In this document: piece after piece, positions 5,885 through 13,959 of the stretch
How positions within the stretch are numbered: the stretch's first letter is position 1
Layout: each line of letters opens with the position of its first letter
DNA from: Nitrospira sp.
GTDB taxonomy: Bacteria > Nitrospirota > Nitrospiria > Nitrospirales > Nitrospiraceae
Assembly (NCBI GenBank): GCA_016873525.1
Contig: VGXD01000027.1
Coordinates: forward strand, 1 to 13,959
Direction of reading: 5' to 3'
DNA length: 13,959 nucleotides
Notes under the pieces: model-generated
What the model was told of the DNA's origin: nothing
Seen by the model: only the letters and a program-made list of their open reading frames with translations
The model's database searches: none
Position numbers and translations under genes: made by a program

Positions 5885-7240
5885 ATGGGCATCGAAACTG
5901 TTTGGGAAGCGGCGCTGGCCTACGTCGGGGCCAAGGTCCCGAAGCAGGTGTTCGATACATGGTTTATTCCCGCACACCTTCGTGATATCGATGATGTAAG
6001 TGCTCGAATTGAGGTCCCTAATAGGTTTTTTGGTGAGTGGATCGACAAGAACTACCCGGGACTCCTTGCTGATGCCTTGGCGGCCTCACGAGGGGGGAGA
6101 AGAGTGGATGTTGCCTTTGTGGAGGGAGAAAAACCTTCTCCCCGTGCCGTACCGCCGGTTGACCCGATTCCTGGATTTGCCCCGTCAAATCGGAGCGCCC
6201 AAGTCGGACGACCCCGTCGGACGGTTCCCTTAAACCCCAAATACACATTTAAAAGTTTCGTCGTCGGCGCCAGCAATCAGTTTGCCCATGCCGCCAGCCG
6301 GGCTGTCGCCGATGCGCCGGCGAAGGCCTACAACCCCTTGTTCATTTACGGGGGGGTCGGACTGGGAAAGACGCACCTCCTGAATGCCATCGGCAACCAC
6401 GTGGCGGAACAGTCAGACCTGAAGATCGCCTATGTGACGACGGAGCAATTTACCAACGAGGTGATCAACTCCATCCGTTACGATAAGATGATCGATCTGC
6501 GGAAGCGCTATCGGAACATCGACATGCTGCTGGTCGACGACGTACAGTTCCTGGCCGGCAAGGAGCGCACGCAGGAAGAATTTTTCCACACCTTCAACAC
6601 GCTCTACGAAGCCCGGAAGCAGATCGTGCTGTCCAGCGACCGCTTTCCCAAGGAAATGCCCGACATGGAGGAGCGCCTCCGCTCGCGGTTCGAGTGGGGG
6701 TTGATTGCCGACCTCCAGCAACCCGACGTGGAGACGCGCATCGCCATCCTGCGCAAGAAGTCCGACGACGAGGGGATCGGGCTCTCCGACGATGTTGTGC
6801 AGTTCCTGGCCACGAACATGAAGAACAACATCCGTGAACTCGAGGGGTCGTTGATCCGCCTGGGCGCCTATTCCTCGCTGACCGGCCAGGCCATTACGCT
6901 GGACATGGCCAAAAACGTCCTCCGCGACATCATCGGCGAGAAAAAGAAAATCATTGCGATGGACGACATCGAGGAGGCCGTGGCCACGCGCTTCCACGTC
7001 AAGATCGCCGAACTGAAAAGCCGGCGCCGGAGCAAAACGCTGGTCCACCCGAGGCAGATCGCCATGTATCTCTGCCGGCAGATGACCGACTCCTCCTTTC
7101 CGGAGATCGGACGCCATTTTGGGGGCAAAGACCATACGACGATCATCCATGCCTGCAAACAGATCACCAAGGCCCTTGAGGTCGATGCGACGCTCAAGAC
7201 GACCTTGGAGAGTCTGAAGGCCCAGATCACGAAGGGGTAA
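5885..7240 (+). CDS. dnaA: Chromosomal replication initiator protein DnaA, 451 aa
   Basis: DnaA binds DnaA boxes, oligomerises with ATP and melts the origin. Domain I spans about residues 1-75 and a poorly conserved proline-rich linker follows to about 115. The AAA+ domain has Walker A GGVGLGKTH (156-164), Walker B MLLVDDVQF (214-222) and a sensor I region around LSSDRFPKEMPDMEERLRSR. The DNA-binding domain IV carries the signature GGKDHTTIIHA (413-423). The ATG at 5885 is preferred because GGAGG (5871-5875) lies nine bases upstream; the in-frame GTG at 5861 falls inside a DnaA box and lies upstream of that Shine-Dalgarno sequence. G+C content rises sharply from the first 300 bases to the rest of the gene. 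dnaN follows after 36 bases. Confidence 0.98.
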   Translation: MGIETVWEAALAYVGAKVPKQVFDTWFIPAHLRDIDDVSARIEVPNRFFGEWIDKNYPGLLADALAASRGGRRVDVAFVEGEKPSPRAVPPVDPIPGFAPSNRSAQVGRPRRTVPLNPKYTFKSFVVGASNQFAHAASRAVADAPAKAYNPLFIYGGVGLGKTHLLNAIGNHVAEQSDLKIAYVTTEQFTNEVINSIRYDKMIDLRKRYRNIDMLLVDDVQFLAGKERTQEEFFHTFNTLYEARKQIVLSSDRFPKEMPDMEERLRSRFEWGLIADLQQPDVETRIAILRKKSDDEGIGLSDDVVQFLATNMKNNIRELEGSLIRLGAYSSLTGQAITLDMAKNVLRDIIGEKKKIIAMDDIEEAVATRFHVKIAELKSRRRSKTLVHPRQIAMYLCRQMTDSSFPEIGRHFGGKDHTTIIHACKQITKALEVDATLKTTLESLKAQITKG

Positions 7241-7276
7241 GATGCGGAACGAGCCTAGCACAGGGGAGACCGCCCG

Positions 7277-8407
7277 ATGAAGCTACGAATTAGCAGGGAC
7301 GAACTGTTGACCGCGCTCCAGCGTGTGCAGGGAGTGGTGGAAAAGCGAAACACCATGCCCCAGCTTTCCAACATCCTGGTCGAGGCCAAGCCGGAAGGCG
7401 TGGATGTCACGGCCACGGACCTGGAGATCGGCATGCGGGGCCTCTACAAGGCCACGGTGCAAGAACCGGGGGCCATCACGCTGTCGGCCCGCAAGGTCTT
7501 TGAGATATTGAAGGAGCTGCCGGCCGGCGAAGTCGAACTCACCGTCGGAGAGAACAACTGGGCGACGATCCGGTCCGGAAAGAGCCAGTTCAAGATCGTC
7601 GGCCTGCCCGGCGGCGATTACCCGGCGTTGCCGTCGATCGAACGCGAGGGCCTCACCCCCTTGACCGGGTCGGGGCTGCTGGAACTCATCCGCAAGACGC
7701 TCTTTGCGGTGGGGGACAATGACGCCCGCTACATCCTGAACGGGCTGCTGGTCACCCTCCTCGTCTCCGAGAAGAAAACCACCCTCCGGCTGGTCGGCAC
7801 GGACGGTCACCGCCTGGCCCTGGCCGAGCAGGAACTGGCCTCGGCGGGCGGCAAGGAGGCGGCGAAGGAAATCAAGGCGATCATTCCGAAAAAGGCCGCC
7901 TTCGAGATGCGGCGCCTGCTCGAAGAAGGGGACGGCGATCCGCTGATCGGCTTCACGAAAAATCTCATGATCTTCCGCAAGAGCGGATTGCTCCTGACCT
8001 CGCGGCTGATGGAAGGCAACTACCCGAACTATCAGCAGGTCATTCCGAAAGAGAAGGATCAGTATAAGCAGGTCAGCGTGGACCGGCTGGAGATGGAGGG
8101 CGCGCTCCGCCGCGTCGCCGTGCTCTCGCGGGATAAGACGAACGCCGTAAAGCTCACGCTGGCGCCGGGCAAGATGACCCTGTTCTCCAGCAACCCGGAC
8201 TTCGGCGAGGCGACCGAAGAATTGTCGGCCCAGTACAAGGGCGAGGCCCTGACGACCGGCTTCAACGCCCGCTATCTCCTGGACGTGCTGGGAGTCATGG
8301 ACGGCGAAGCGGTCTCCCTGCAGATGGACAACCCGCTGAGCCCCTGTCTGGTCCGGGAGCCGGGCAACGCGGGCTTCACCTGCGTGGTGATGCCGATCAA
8401 GGTGTAA
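7277..8407 (+). CDS. dnaN: DNA polymerase III beta subunit (sliding clamp), 376 aa
   Basis: The beta clamp is a ring-shaped dimer that encircles DNA and tethers polymerase III and repair enzymes. The protein has the family length and three successive clamp domains of about 120 residues. The N-terminus has the typical LLTALQRVQGVVEKRNTMPQ, the second domain has VGTDGHRLAL (173-182), and the protein ends VVMPIKV, like the clamp C-terminus beside the client-binding pocket. A GGGGAG Shine-Dalgarno sequence (7263-7268) supports the ATG at 7277. The 36-base gap from dnaA has no promoter or terminator that I can see, so the two are probably co-transcribed. recF does not follow; gyrB does. Confidence 0.98.
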   Translation: MKLRISRDELLTALQRVQGVVEKRNTMPQLSNILVEAKPEGVDVTATDLEIGMRGLYKATVQEPGAITLSARKVFEILKELPAGEVELTVGENNWATIRSGKSQFKIVGLPGGDYPALPSIEREGLTPLTGSGLLELIRKTLFAVGDNDARYILNGLLVTLLVSEKKTTLRLVGTDGHRLALAEQELASAGGKEAAKEIKAIIPKKAAFEMRRLLEEGDGDPLIGFTKNLMIFRKSGLLLTSRLMEGNYPNYQQVIPKEKDQYKQVSVDRLEMEGALRRVAVLSRDKTNAVKLTLAPGKMTLFSSNPDFGEATEELSAQYKGEALTTGFNARYLLDVLGVMDGEAVSLQMDNPLSPCLVREPGNAGFTCVVMPIKV

Positions 8408-8411
8408 AGCG

Positions 8412-8430
8412 CGTCACGCATTACGTGACG
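8412..8430. repeat. Perfect 7-bp inverted repeat between dnaN and gyrB
   Basis: CGTCACG and CGTGACG flank the 5-base loop CATTA, immediately after the dnaN stop and 10 bases before the gyrB Shine-Dalgarno sequence. There is no following T-run, so it is a poor intrinsic terminator. The units GCGTCAC and GCATTAC are adjacent heptamers, in keeping with the 7-base phasing of the other intergenic repeats in the window. Confidence 0.6.
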
Positions 8431-8449
8431 AAGTAGAAGTAGGAGGCGG

Positions 8450-10939
8450 ATGGCGATCAAAGACGCAAAGATGGACGCGCCGAGCCAGGCGAAGTCCGAC
8501 AGTTACAATGCCGACCAGATCAAGGTGCTGGAGGGGCTGGACGCGGTCCGCAAGCGGCCGGCCATGTACATCGGCAGCACCGGCGTGGACGGGCTCCATC
8601 ATCTCGTCTACGAGGTGGTGGACAACAGCGTCGATGAGCACATGGCCGGGTTCGGCGAATCGATCGAGGCTACGATCCACATCGACGGCAGCGTGACGGT
8701 CGTGGACAACGGGCGCGGCATCCCGACCGGCATGCACTCCACCCAGAAGAAGTCCGCAGCCGAGGTGGCCCTGACCGTGCTGCACGCCGGCGGCAAGTTC
8801 GAGCAGGGAGCCTACACGGTCTCCGGCGGCCTCCACGGCGTGGGCATCTCCGTCGTCAACGCTCTCTCGGAATGGCTGGAGCTGGAAATCTGGCAGGACG
8901 GCCAGACCTTCGAGCAGCGCTACGAGCGGGGCAAGCCCACCGCGCCCCTCAAGGTCACCGGCAAGACGAAAAAGCGCGGGACCATGGTCACGTTCAAGCC
9001 GGACAGCCAAATCTTTGAGACCCTGGAGTTCAGCTTCGACGTGCTGGCCCAACGCCTGCGCGAGCTGGCCTTCCTGAACAAGGGCCTGGCCATCACCCTC
9101 AAGGACGAGCGCAAAGAAAAGGAACAGACCTTCCGCTACAAGGGCGGGATCGTCTCCTTCGTCGAACACCTCAACGAGGCCAAGACGCCGCTCCACAAGA
9201 CCATCTTCGTCGAGGTCGAAAAGAGCGACATGATCTTGGAGGTGGCCCTCCAGTACAACGACAGCTACGCCGAAAACCTCTTCTCCTTCGCCAACAACAT
9301 CAATACGAAGGAAGGCGGCACGCATCTCGTCGGCTTCAAGGCGGCGCTCACCCGGACCATCAACAACTACGCGAACGCCCACGACTTGCTGAAAAAGGAA
9401 ACGGAGTCCCTGACCGGCGACGACGTCCGCGAGGGTCTCACCGCCGTGGTCAGCGTCAAGCTGCGCAATCCCCAGTTCGAGGGCCAGACCAAGGCCAAGC
9501 TGGGCAACAGCGAGGTCAAGGGCATCGTGGAGGCGGCGGTCAACGAGGCGCTCGGGGACTACTTCGAGGAAAATCCCTCGATCGCCCGCAAGATCATCGG
9601 CAAGGCCATCGACGCCGCCAGGGCCCGCGAGGCGGCGCGCAAGGCCAAGGACCTGATCCGGCGCAAGAGCGCGCTGGACGGAGGCTCGCTGCCGGGCAAG
9701 CTGGCCGATTGTTCGGAGAAAGACCCGGCCCATAGCGAATTGTTCATCGTGGAGGGCGACTCGGCCGGCGGCTCGGCCAAGCAGGGGCGCGACCGGAAGT
9801 TCCAGGCCATCCTTCCGCTCAAGGGCAAGATCCTGAATGTGGAGAAAGCCCGGTTCGACAAGATGCTCTCCAGCGACGAAATCCGCACCTTGATCATGGC
9901 CCTGGGCACCGGCATCGGGCGCAAGCGCGAGGAAGCGGAGGGCGAGAAGGCCAAGGAAGACAAGGACGCCTTCGACATCACCCGCGCCCGCTACCACAAG
10001 ATTATTCTCATGACCGACGCGGACGTGGACGGCAGCCACATCCGGACCCTGCTCCTGACCTTCTTCTTCCGCCAGATGGTGGAACTCATCGAGCGCGGCT
10101 ACATCTACATCGCGCAACCGCCGCTCTTCAGGGTCAAGAAGGGCAAAACCGAGCGGTACTTAAAGGATGAAAACGCCCTGAACGAATATCTCTCGGACTT
10201 GGCCGTGGAGGATGTGGAGGTCTACGTGGAGAGCGCCCAGGCCTTCGTGACCGGCCGGCGCCTCCTGCCGATCCTCAAAAAGCTCATCGCGTTCGAAGCG
10301 TTCGTCGCCCGCTTCAGCAAGAAGCAACGCGAGGGCGGCGTTCTGCGGGCCTTCGTGGACGAGCCCGGCCTCGACCGCGACCTGCTCAAGAACGTCACCG
10401 CGCTCAAGAAGGTCGTGGCCAACGCCAAGAAGACCCTGAGCACCGCCTATCCCAAAGCCACCGTCGCGCTCGACATCGTCGAGGACGAGGAACATCAGTC
10501 CAACAAGGTCATCTGCAGGATTCAGACGAACGGCATGGCGCACAGCCTGGAAATCACCCACGAACTGGTCGGCTCGGCCGACTTCCGCGAACTGCAAAAG
10601 CTGGCGCCTTCGGCCATTGGCCTGGGGAGCGCCCCCTACAAGCTCAAGGCCAAGGACGTGCAGAAGGAGTTGTCGGGCACGGCCGAACTGGTCCGCGAGA
10701 TTCTGGAAATCGGGAAACAGGGGTTGGGGTTGCAGCGCTATAAAGGTCTGGGCGAGATGAATCCGGGACAGCTCTGGGAAACCACCATGAACCCGGAGAC
10801 CCGGTCTCTCATGCAAGTGAAGCTGGAGGACATCGCCGGGGTGGACGACATCTTCTCCATCCTGATGGGCGACGAGGTGGCGCCGCGCCGCGACTTCATC
10901 CAGCAGCACGCCTTAGAGGTCCGCAACCTCGATGTGTAG
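8450..10939 (+). CDS. gyrB: DNA gyrase subunit B, 829 aa
   Basis: GyrB supplies the ATPase of gyrase, which introduces negative supercoils together with GyrA. The GHKL domain shows YEVVDNSVDE with catalytic Glu55 and Asn59, VVDNGRGIP (84-92) and GGLHGVG (126-132). The TOPRIM domain has EGDSAGG with Glu435 and the metal-binding DADVDG (523-528). Between TOPRIM and the C-terminal GLQRYKGLGEMNPGQLWET there is an extra segment of roughly 170 residues, the long insertion known from Gram-negative GyrB. A short acidic, Lys/Glu-rich insert precedes the DADVDG strand. AGGAGG (8441-8446) lies only three bases before the ATG at 8450, unusually close, but no better start exists. The C-terminal QQHALEVRNLDV matches the family ending. 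Confidence 0.98.
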   Translation: MAIKDAKMDAPSQAKSDSYNADQIKVLEGLDAVRKRPAMYIGSTGVDGLHHLVYEVVDNSVDEHMAGFGESIEATIHIDGSVTVVDNGRGIPTGMHSTQKKSAAEVALTVLHAGGKFEQGAYTVSGGLHGVGISVVNALSEWLELEIWQDGQTFEQRYERGKPTAPLKVTGKTKKRGTMVTFKPDSQIFETLEFSFDVLAQRLRELAFLNKGLAITLKDERKEKEQTFRYKGGIVSFVEHLNEAKTPLHKTIFVEVEKSDMILEVALQYNDSYAENLFSFANNINTKEGGTHLVGFKAALTRTINNYANAHDLLKKETESLTGDDVREGLTAVVSVKLRNPQFEGQTKAKLGNSEVKGIVEAAVNEALGDYFEENPSIARKIIGKAIDAARAREAARKAKDLIRRKSALDGGSLPGKLADCSEKDPAHSELFIVEGDSAGGSAKQGRDRKFQAILPLKGKILNVEKARFDKMLSSDEIRTLIMALGTGIGRKREEAEGEKAKEDKDAFDITRARYHKIILMTDADVDGSHIRTLLLTFFFRQMVELIERGYIYIAQPPLFRVKKGKTERYLKDENALNEYLSDLAVEDVEVYVESAQAFVTGRRLLPILKKLIAFEAFVARFSKKQREGGVLRAFVDEPGLDRDLLKNVTALKKVVANAKKTLSTAYPKATVALDIVEDEEHQSNKVICRIQTNGMAHSLEITHELVGSADFRELQKLAPSAIGLGSAPYKLKAKDVQKELSGTAELVREILEIGKQGLGLQRYKGLGEMNPGQLWETTMNPETRSLMQVKLEDIAGVDDIFSILMGDEVAPRRDFIQQHALEVRNLDV

Positions 10940-10940
10940 G

Positions 10941-11015
10941 AGCTGATGGCTGATGGCGTATGGCACAAACAAGAATCCGCTCAGACCATCAGCTATAAGC
11001 CGTATGCCATCGGCT
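10941..11015. repeat. Heptamer-phased inverted repeat between gyrB and gyrA
   Basis: The left arm (10941-10968) consists of 7-base units, the first two AGCTGAT and GGCTGAT. The right arm (10979-11015), read as its reverse complement, gives further units of the same kind, including AGCCGAT and AGCTGAT. The arms pair imperfectly around a central segment of about 10 bases. The element fills nearly the whole 94-base gap, starting right after the gyrB stop and ending eight bases before the gyrA Shine-Dalgarno sequence. It shares the CTGA core of the thyX-leader and post-gyrA elements. Confidence 0.7.
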
Positions 11016-11033
11016 CTTTTCTGAGGAGACTCC

Positions 11034-13502
11034 ATGCCCGTTGACGAACGACTGACCCAGATTGCCATCGAAGACGAGATGCGCTCGTCCTACCTCGATT
11101 ACGCGATGAGCGTGATCGTGGGACGCGCGCTACCGGACGTGCGGGACGGCCTCAAGCCGGTCCACCGGCGGATCCTCTACGGCATGAACGAGATGGGCCT
11201 GGTCCACAACCGGGCCTACCGCAAGTCGGCCAAGATCGTCGGCGAGATCATGGGGAACTACCACCCCCACGGCGACACGGCGATCTACGACACGCTGGTC
11301 CGGATGGCGCAGGACTTCAACATGCGCTATCCGCTGGTGGACGGCCAGGGCAACTACGGCTCGGTGGACGGCGATCCGCCGGCCGCCATGCGCTACACCG
11401 AGGCCAGGCTCACCAGGCTGGCCGAGGAGATGCTGGCCGACATCGACAAGGAGACGGTCGATTTCGGCCCGAACTACGACGAGTCGCGGACCGAGCCACG
11501 GGTGCTGCCGGCCAAGGTCCCCAACCTGCTCGTCAACGGCGCCGGCGGCATTGCGGTCGGCTACGCTACCAACATTCCCACGCACAACATCGGCGAGGTC
11601 GTCTCGGGCTTGGTCCTCCTCCTCGACAACCCGGACATCACGATCCCCCAACTCATGAAGGCGATCCCCGGGCCGGACTTCCCGACCGCCGGGTTCATCT
11701 ACGGCACGCAGGGGATCAAGGACGCCTATACGACGGGCCGGGGCCTCCTCACGCTGCGCGCCAAGGTGAATATCGAGACCGACGAGCGGACCGACCGGGA
11801 CCGCCTGATCGTCACCGAGATTCCCTATCAGGTCAACAAGGCCCGGCTGATCGAGAAGATCGCCGAGCTGATCCGGGACAAGAAGATGGAGGGCATCTCG
11901 GACCTGCGCGACGAATCGGACCGGGACGGGCTCCGCATCGTCATCGAGATCAAGAAGGGCGACATCCCGCTGATCGTGCTCAACAATCTGTACAAGCACA
12001 CGCAGCTTCAGACCACCTTCGGCGTCATCATGCTGGCCCTGGTCCACAACCGGCCGGAGGTGCTGACGCTCAAGCAGATCCTGGAGGCCTTCATCGAGCA
12101 CCGGCGCGAGGTCGTCATCCGACGGACGGCCTACGAGCTGCGCAAGGCCGAAGAGCGGGCCCACATCCTGGAAGGGCTCAAGATCGCCCTCGACAACCTG
12201 GACGCGGTGATTCAACTGATCAGACGCGCGCAGTCCCCCGAGGTCGCGCGCGCGGGCCTGGTGCGGCAGTTCCGGCTGTCGGAGATCCAGGCCAACGCCA
12301 TCCTGGACATGAAGTTGCAGCGTCTGACCCAGCTCGAGCGCAACAAGCTGATCGAGGAATATCAGGAGGTGCTCAAGAAAATGGAGTACCTCCGCTCCAT
12401 CTTGGCGAGCGAATCGCTGGTCCGCAAGATCATCAAGGACGAGCTGCTGGCCATCAAGGAGGCCTACAAGGACGAGCGGCGGACGCAGATCGTCAAGGAA
12501 GAAGCCGAGATCAGCGTCGAGGACTTGATCGCCCAGGAGGAGGTCGCGGTCACGATTTCCCACGCCGGCTACATCAAGCGCAATCCCGTCTCCCTCTACC
12601 GGGCGCAGCGGCGCGGCGGCAAGGGCAAGATCGGCATGGGCATCCGGGACGAAGACTTCGTCGCGAACCTCTTCACGGCCTCGACGCACGATTACCTCCT
12701 GTTCTTCACGGACGCGGGCAAGGTGTATTGGCTCAAGGTGCACGAGATTCCGGAGGCGGGCCGGGCCGCCAAGGGCAAGGCGCTGGTCAACTTGTTGGCC
12801 TTGACCGGAGACGAGAAAGTCACCGCCACCCTGCCCGTCAAGGAGTTTCGCGACGACCGCTACGTGGTCATGGCCACGAAGCATGGCATCATCAAGAAGA
12901 CGGAACTCTCGGCCTACGGGAACCCGCGCCAGGGCGGCATCATTGCGCTCACGTTGGACCAGGGCGACAAGCTGATCGGGGTGGAGATCACGGACGGCCG
13001 GCGAGAAATCCTTTTGGGCACGCGCCAGGGCATCGTGATCCGCTTCAAGGAAGAAGAGGCCCGGCCCATGGGCCGCACCGCCCACGGGGTGCGCGGCATC
13101 ACGCTGGAAGAGGGCAACGAAGTGATCGGGATGGAGACCATCACGCCGGACAGCACCACGTCGATCCTGACCATCACCGAGGGGGGCTACGGCAAACGGA
13201 CCCCGGTCAGCGAGTACCGCATCCAGGGGCGGGCCGGCAAGGGTATCATCAGCGTCAAGACGACGGAGCGGAACGGCTTGGCCGTGGGTTTCCTGCAAGT
13301 GCGCAATAACGACGAGATCATGATCATGGCGGCGCAAGGCAAGATCCTCCGGTGCAAGGTGGACGACATCCGCGAGATCGGCCGGAATACGCAGGGCGTC
13401 CGCGTGCTCGAATTGGACAGTTCCGAAGACCGCGTGGTGGGCGTGGCGAGGCTTGCCGAGGTCGTCGAGGGCGGAGACGCGGCGGACAGCGACGGAGGCT
13501 GA
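11034..13502 (+). CDS. gyrA: DNA gyrase subunit A, 822 aa
   Basis: GyrA cuts and rejoins the DNA duplex in gyrase. The catalytic tyrosine is Tyr121 in AAMRYTEARL. The quinolone-interacting stretch reads HPHGDTAIYD, with Thr82 at the position of E. coli Ser83 and Asp86 at that of Asp87; threonine there is normal in several species and is not by itself evidence of acquired resistance. The GyrA box QRRGGKG (525-531) at the start of the C-terminal beta-pinwheel shows this is gyrase, not topoisomerase IV ParC. GAGGAG (11023-11028) supports the ATG at 11034. The C-terminus ends in a short acidic, Gly/Asp-rich tail. Co-directional with gyrB across a 94-base repeat-filled gap, so the two are probably one transcript. 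Confidence 0.98.
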   Translation: MPVDERLTQIAIEDEMRSSYLDYAMSVIVGRALPDVRDGLKPVHRRILYGMNEMGLVHNRAYRKSAKIVGEIMGNYHPHGDTAIYDTLVRMAQDFNMRYPLVDGQGNYGSVDGDPPAAMRYTEARLTRLAEEMLADIDKETVDFGPNYDESRTEPRVLPAKVPNLLVNGAGGIAVGYATNIPTHNIGEVVSGLVLLLDNPDITIPQLMKAIPGPDFPTAGFIYGTQGIKDAYTTGRGLLTLRAKVNIETDERTDRDRLIVTEIPYQVNKARLIEKIAELIRDKKMEGISDLRDESDRDGLRIVIEIKKGDIPLIVLNNLYKHTQLQTTFGVIMLALVHNRPEVLTLKQILEAFIEHRREVVIRRTAYELRKAEERAHILEGLKIALDNLDAVIQLIRRAQSPEVARAGLVRQFRLSEIQANAILDMKLQRLTQLERNKLIEEYQEVLKKMEYLRSILASESLVRKIIKDELLAIKEAYKDERRTQIVKEEAEISVEDLIAQEEVAVTISHAGYIKRNPVSLYRAQRRGGKGKIGMGIRDEDFVANLFTASTHDYLLFFTDAGKVYWLKVHEIPEAGRAAKGKALVNLLALTGDEKVTATLPVKEFRDDRYVVMATKHGIIKKTELSAYGNPRQGGIIALTLDQGDKLIGVEITDGRREILLGTRQGIVIRFKEEEARPMGRTAHGVRGITLEEGNEVIGMETITPDSTTSILTITEGGYGKRTPVSEYRIQGRAGKGIISVKTTERNGLAVGFLQVRNNDEIMIMAAQGKILRCKVDDIREIGRNTQGVRVLELDSSEDRVVGVARLAEVVEGGDAADSDGG

Positions 13503-13517
13503 GGGAAAGCCCTCAGC
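13498..13517 (+). terminator. Hairpin overlapping the gyrA stop codon (possible terminator)
   Basis: GCTGAGGG and CCCTCAGC form a perfect 8-bp stem with the 4-base loop AAAG. The left arm contains the gyrA TGA. No run of T follows, so termination would be weak or factor-dependent; it may instead protect the mRNA 3' end. Confidence 0.4.
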
Positions 13518-13610
13518 AGTCTGCTCTCCGTGATCGGTAGAAACTACAGCAACTCGCTCTTTTCCTGCCAGTGGCCGTCCAGGTGCTTACATTATGCCTC
13601 CTCCCTGTAA

Positions 13611-13631
13611 ACTGACGACTGATCACTGATG
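13611..13631 (+). repeat. CTGA heptamer tandem repeat running into the next start codon
   Basis: Three direct 7-base units with an ACTGA core (the last two ACTGATC and ACTGATG) occupy these bases. The final unit supplies the ATG of the downstream gene, and an in-frame TGA at 13620-13622, also within the repeat, blocks any upstream start. They resemble the CTGA units of the thyX-leader and gyrB-gyrA elements. Confidence 0.6.
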
Positions 13632-13959
13632 ACCGAGAACCTAAGCGCGGGCAGGGACTCACAGGCGGGGGCGCAAGCCGCGCAGCCAGGAGAACCGCAA
13701 AAGAAAAAACTCGATACCCTTGTCAAGCTGGCCCTGGGCGTCTTCTTCAGCTCCTTTGCGCTGATCTGGGGCGGGATGTTCTTGAGCCGCCCCGATCGCT
13801 CCATCCCCCCCTACAGCATCGGCTCCCAGAAGGGCACGACTGTGGCGGTCCACGTGCCGGCTTGGACCAGCGACACAGCCATCGAGGTCCTCATCGAGCG
13901 GTTCCGCAAAGTGGGGCGCGAGACGCGGGATTTCGGCAAGATGAAAATCCAGCCGACAA
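13629..13959 (+). CDS. N-terminal part of an unrecognised single-pass membrane protein (3' truncated)
   Basis: The open frame gives 110 residues and runs off the window. Residues 1-24 are polar with many Ala, Gln and Gly, followed by KKK at 25-27. A hydrophobic segment at about 32-52 (LVKLALGVFFSSFALIWGGMF) has the charge pattern of an N-in, C-out membrane anchor. The rest, including IPPYSIGSQKGTTVAVHVP, would be periplasmic. I do not recognise the family. There is no Shine-Dalgarno sequence, and the start lies in the CTGA repeat, so the assigned ATG is the first possible one but not secure. It follows gyrA by 126 bases on the same strand. Confidence 0.65.
   Translation, partial: MTENLSAGRDSQAGAQAAQPGEPQKKKLDTLVKLALGVFFSSFALIWGGMFLSRPDRSIPPYSIGSQKGTTVAVHVPAWTSDTAIEVLIERFRKVGRETRDFGKMKIQPT

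Noticed and set aside
8414..10117. Long open frame of 567 codons on the - strand inside gyrB
   Set aside because: It is the antisense shadow of gyrB, produced by G+C-rich codon usage; its translation is low-complexity (Leu, Val, Gly, Asp, Ala) and matches no family.
11271..11292. Thr82 in GyrA as a possible quinolone-resistance change
   Set aside because: Threonine at this position is the normal residue in several species, so sequence alone does not indicate acquired resistance.
11130..13337. Open frame of 735 codons on the - strand inside gyrA
   Set aside because: Antisense shadow of gyrA with the same low-complexity character; gyrA is unmistakable on the + strand.

Overview
The window is a high-G+C bacterial chromosome segment carrying the replication-initiation neighbourhood: dnaA, dnaN, gyrB and gyrA run left to right on the + strand. 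Gene content, codon bias, a Gram-negative-type long GyrB and the presence of a TusDCB/DsrEFH-like trio suggest a Nitrospirota (Nitrospira-like) organism. That assignment rests on general impression, not on a search. Region by region: 1-184 holds the last 60 codons of an unrecognised + strand gene. It converges on two - strand genes: a seven-TPR protein (244-1281) and a 495-residue tandem ThyX-like protein (1377-2864). A divergent region (2865-3213) has a promoter facing each way, and then comes hisS (3214-4470). A strikingly A+T-rich stretch follows (about 22% G+C at 4501-4560) with three small co-directional genes (4582-5534) resembling TusD/DsrE, TusC/DsrF and TusB/DsrH. A 350-base non-coding segment (5535-5884) ends in two inverted, near-consensus DnaA boxes just ahead of dnaA and is the best oriC/dnaA control candidate here. 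After dnaA (5885-7240), dnaN (7277-8407), gyrB (8450-10939) and gyrA (11034-13502), the window closes with the start of an unrecognised single-pass membrane protein (13629 onward). recF, often found between dnaN and gyrB, is absent from that position. How the genes fit together: DnaA opens the origin, DnaN clamps the polymerase and gyrase relieves the supercoils; the four are tightly spaced and probably co-expressed. HisS charges tRNA-His, the small Dsr/Tus trio probably passes persulfide sulfur between proteins, and the ThyX-like protein would bear on dTMP supply if it is active. The most unusual structural signal is a set of degenerate 7-base-period repeats, often arranged as inverted arms, sitting just upstream of the start codons of thyX, hisS, gyrB, gyrA and the final gene. 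The second is that the two halves of the ThyX-like protein each retain a different part of the ThyX signature motif. I saw no prophage, insertion sequence, CRISPR array, tRNA or rRNA. The window is mostly core housekeeping DNA, not a defence or accessory island.
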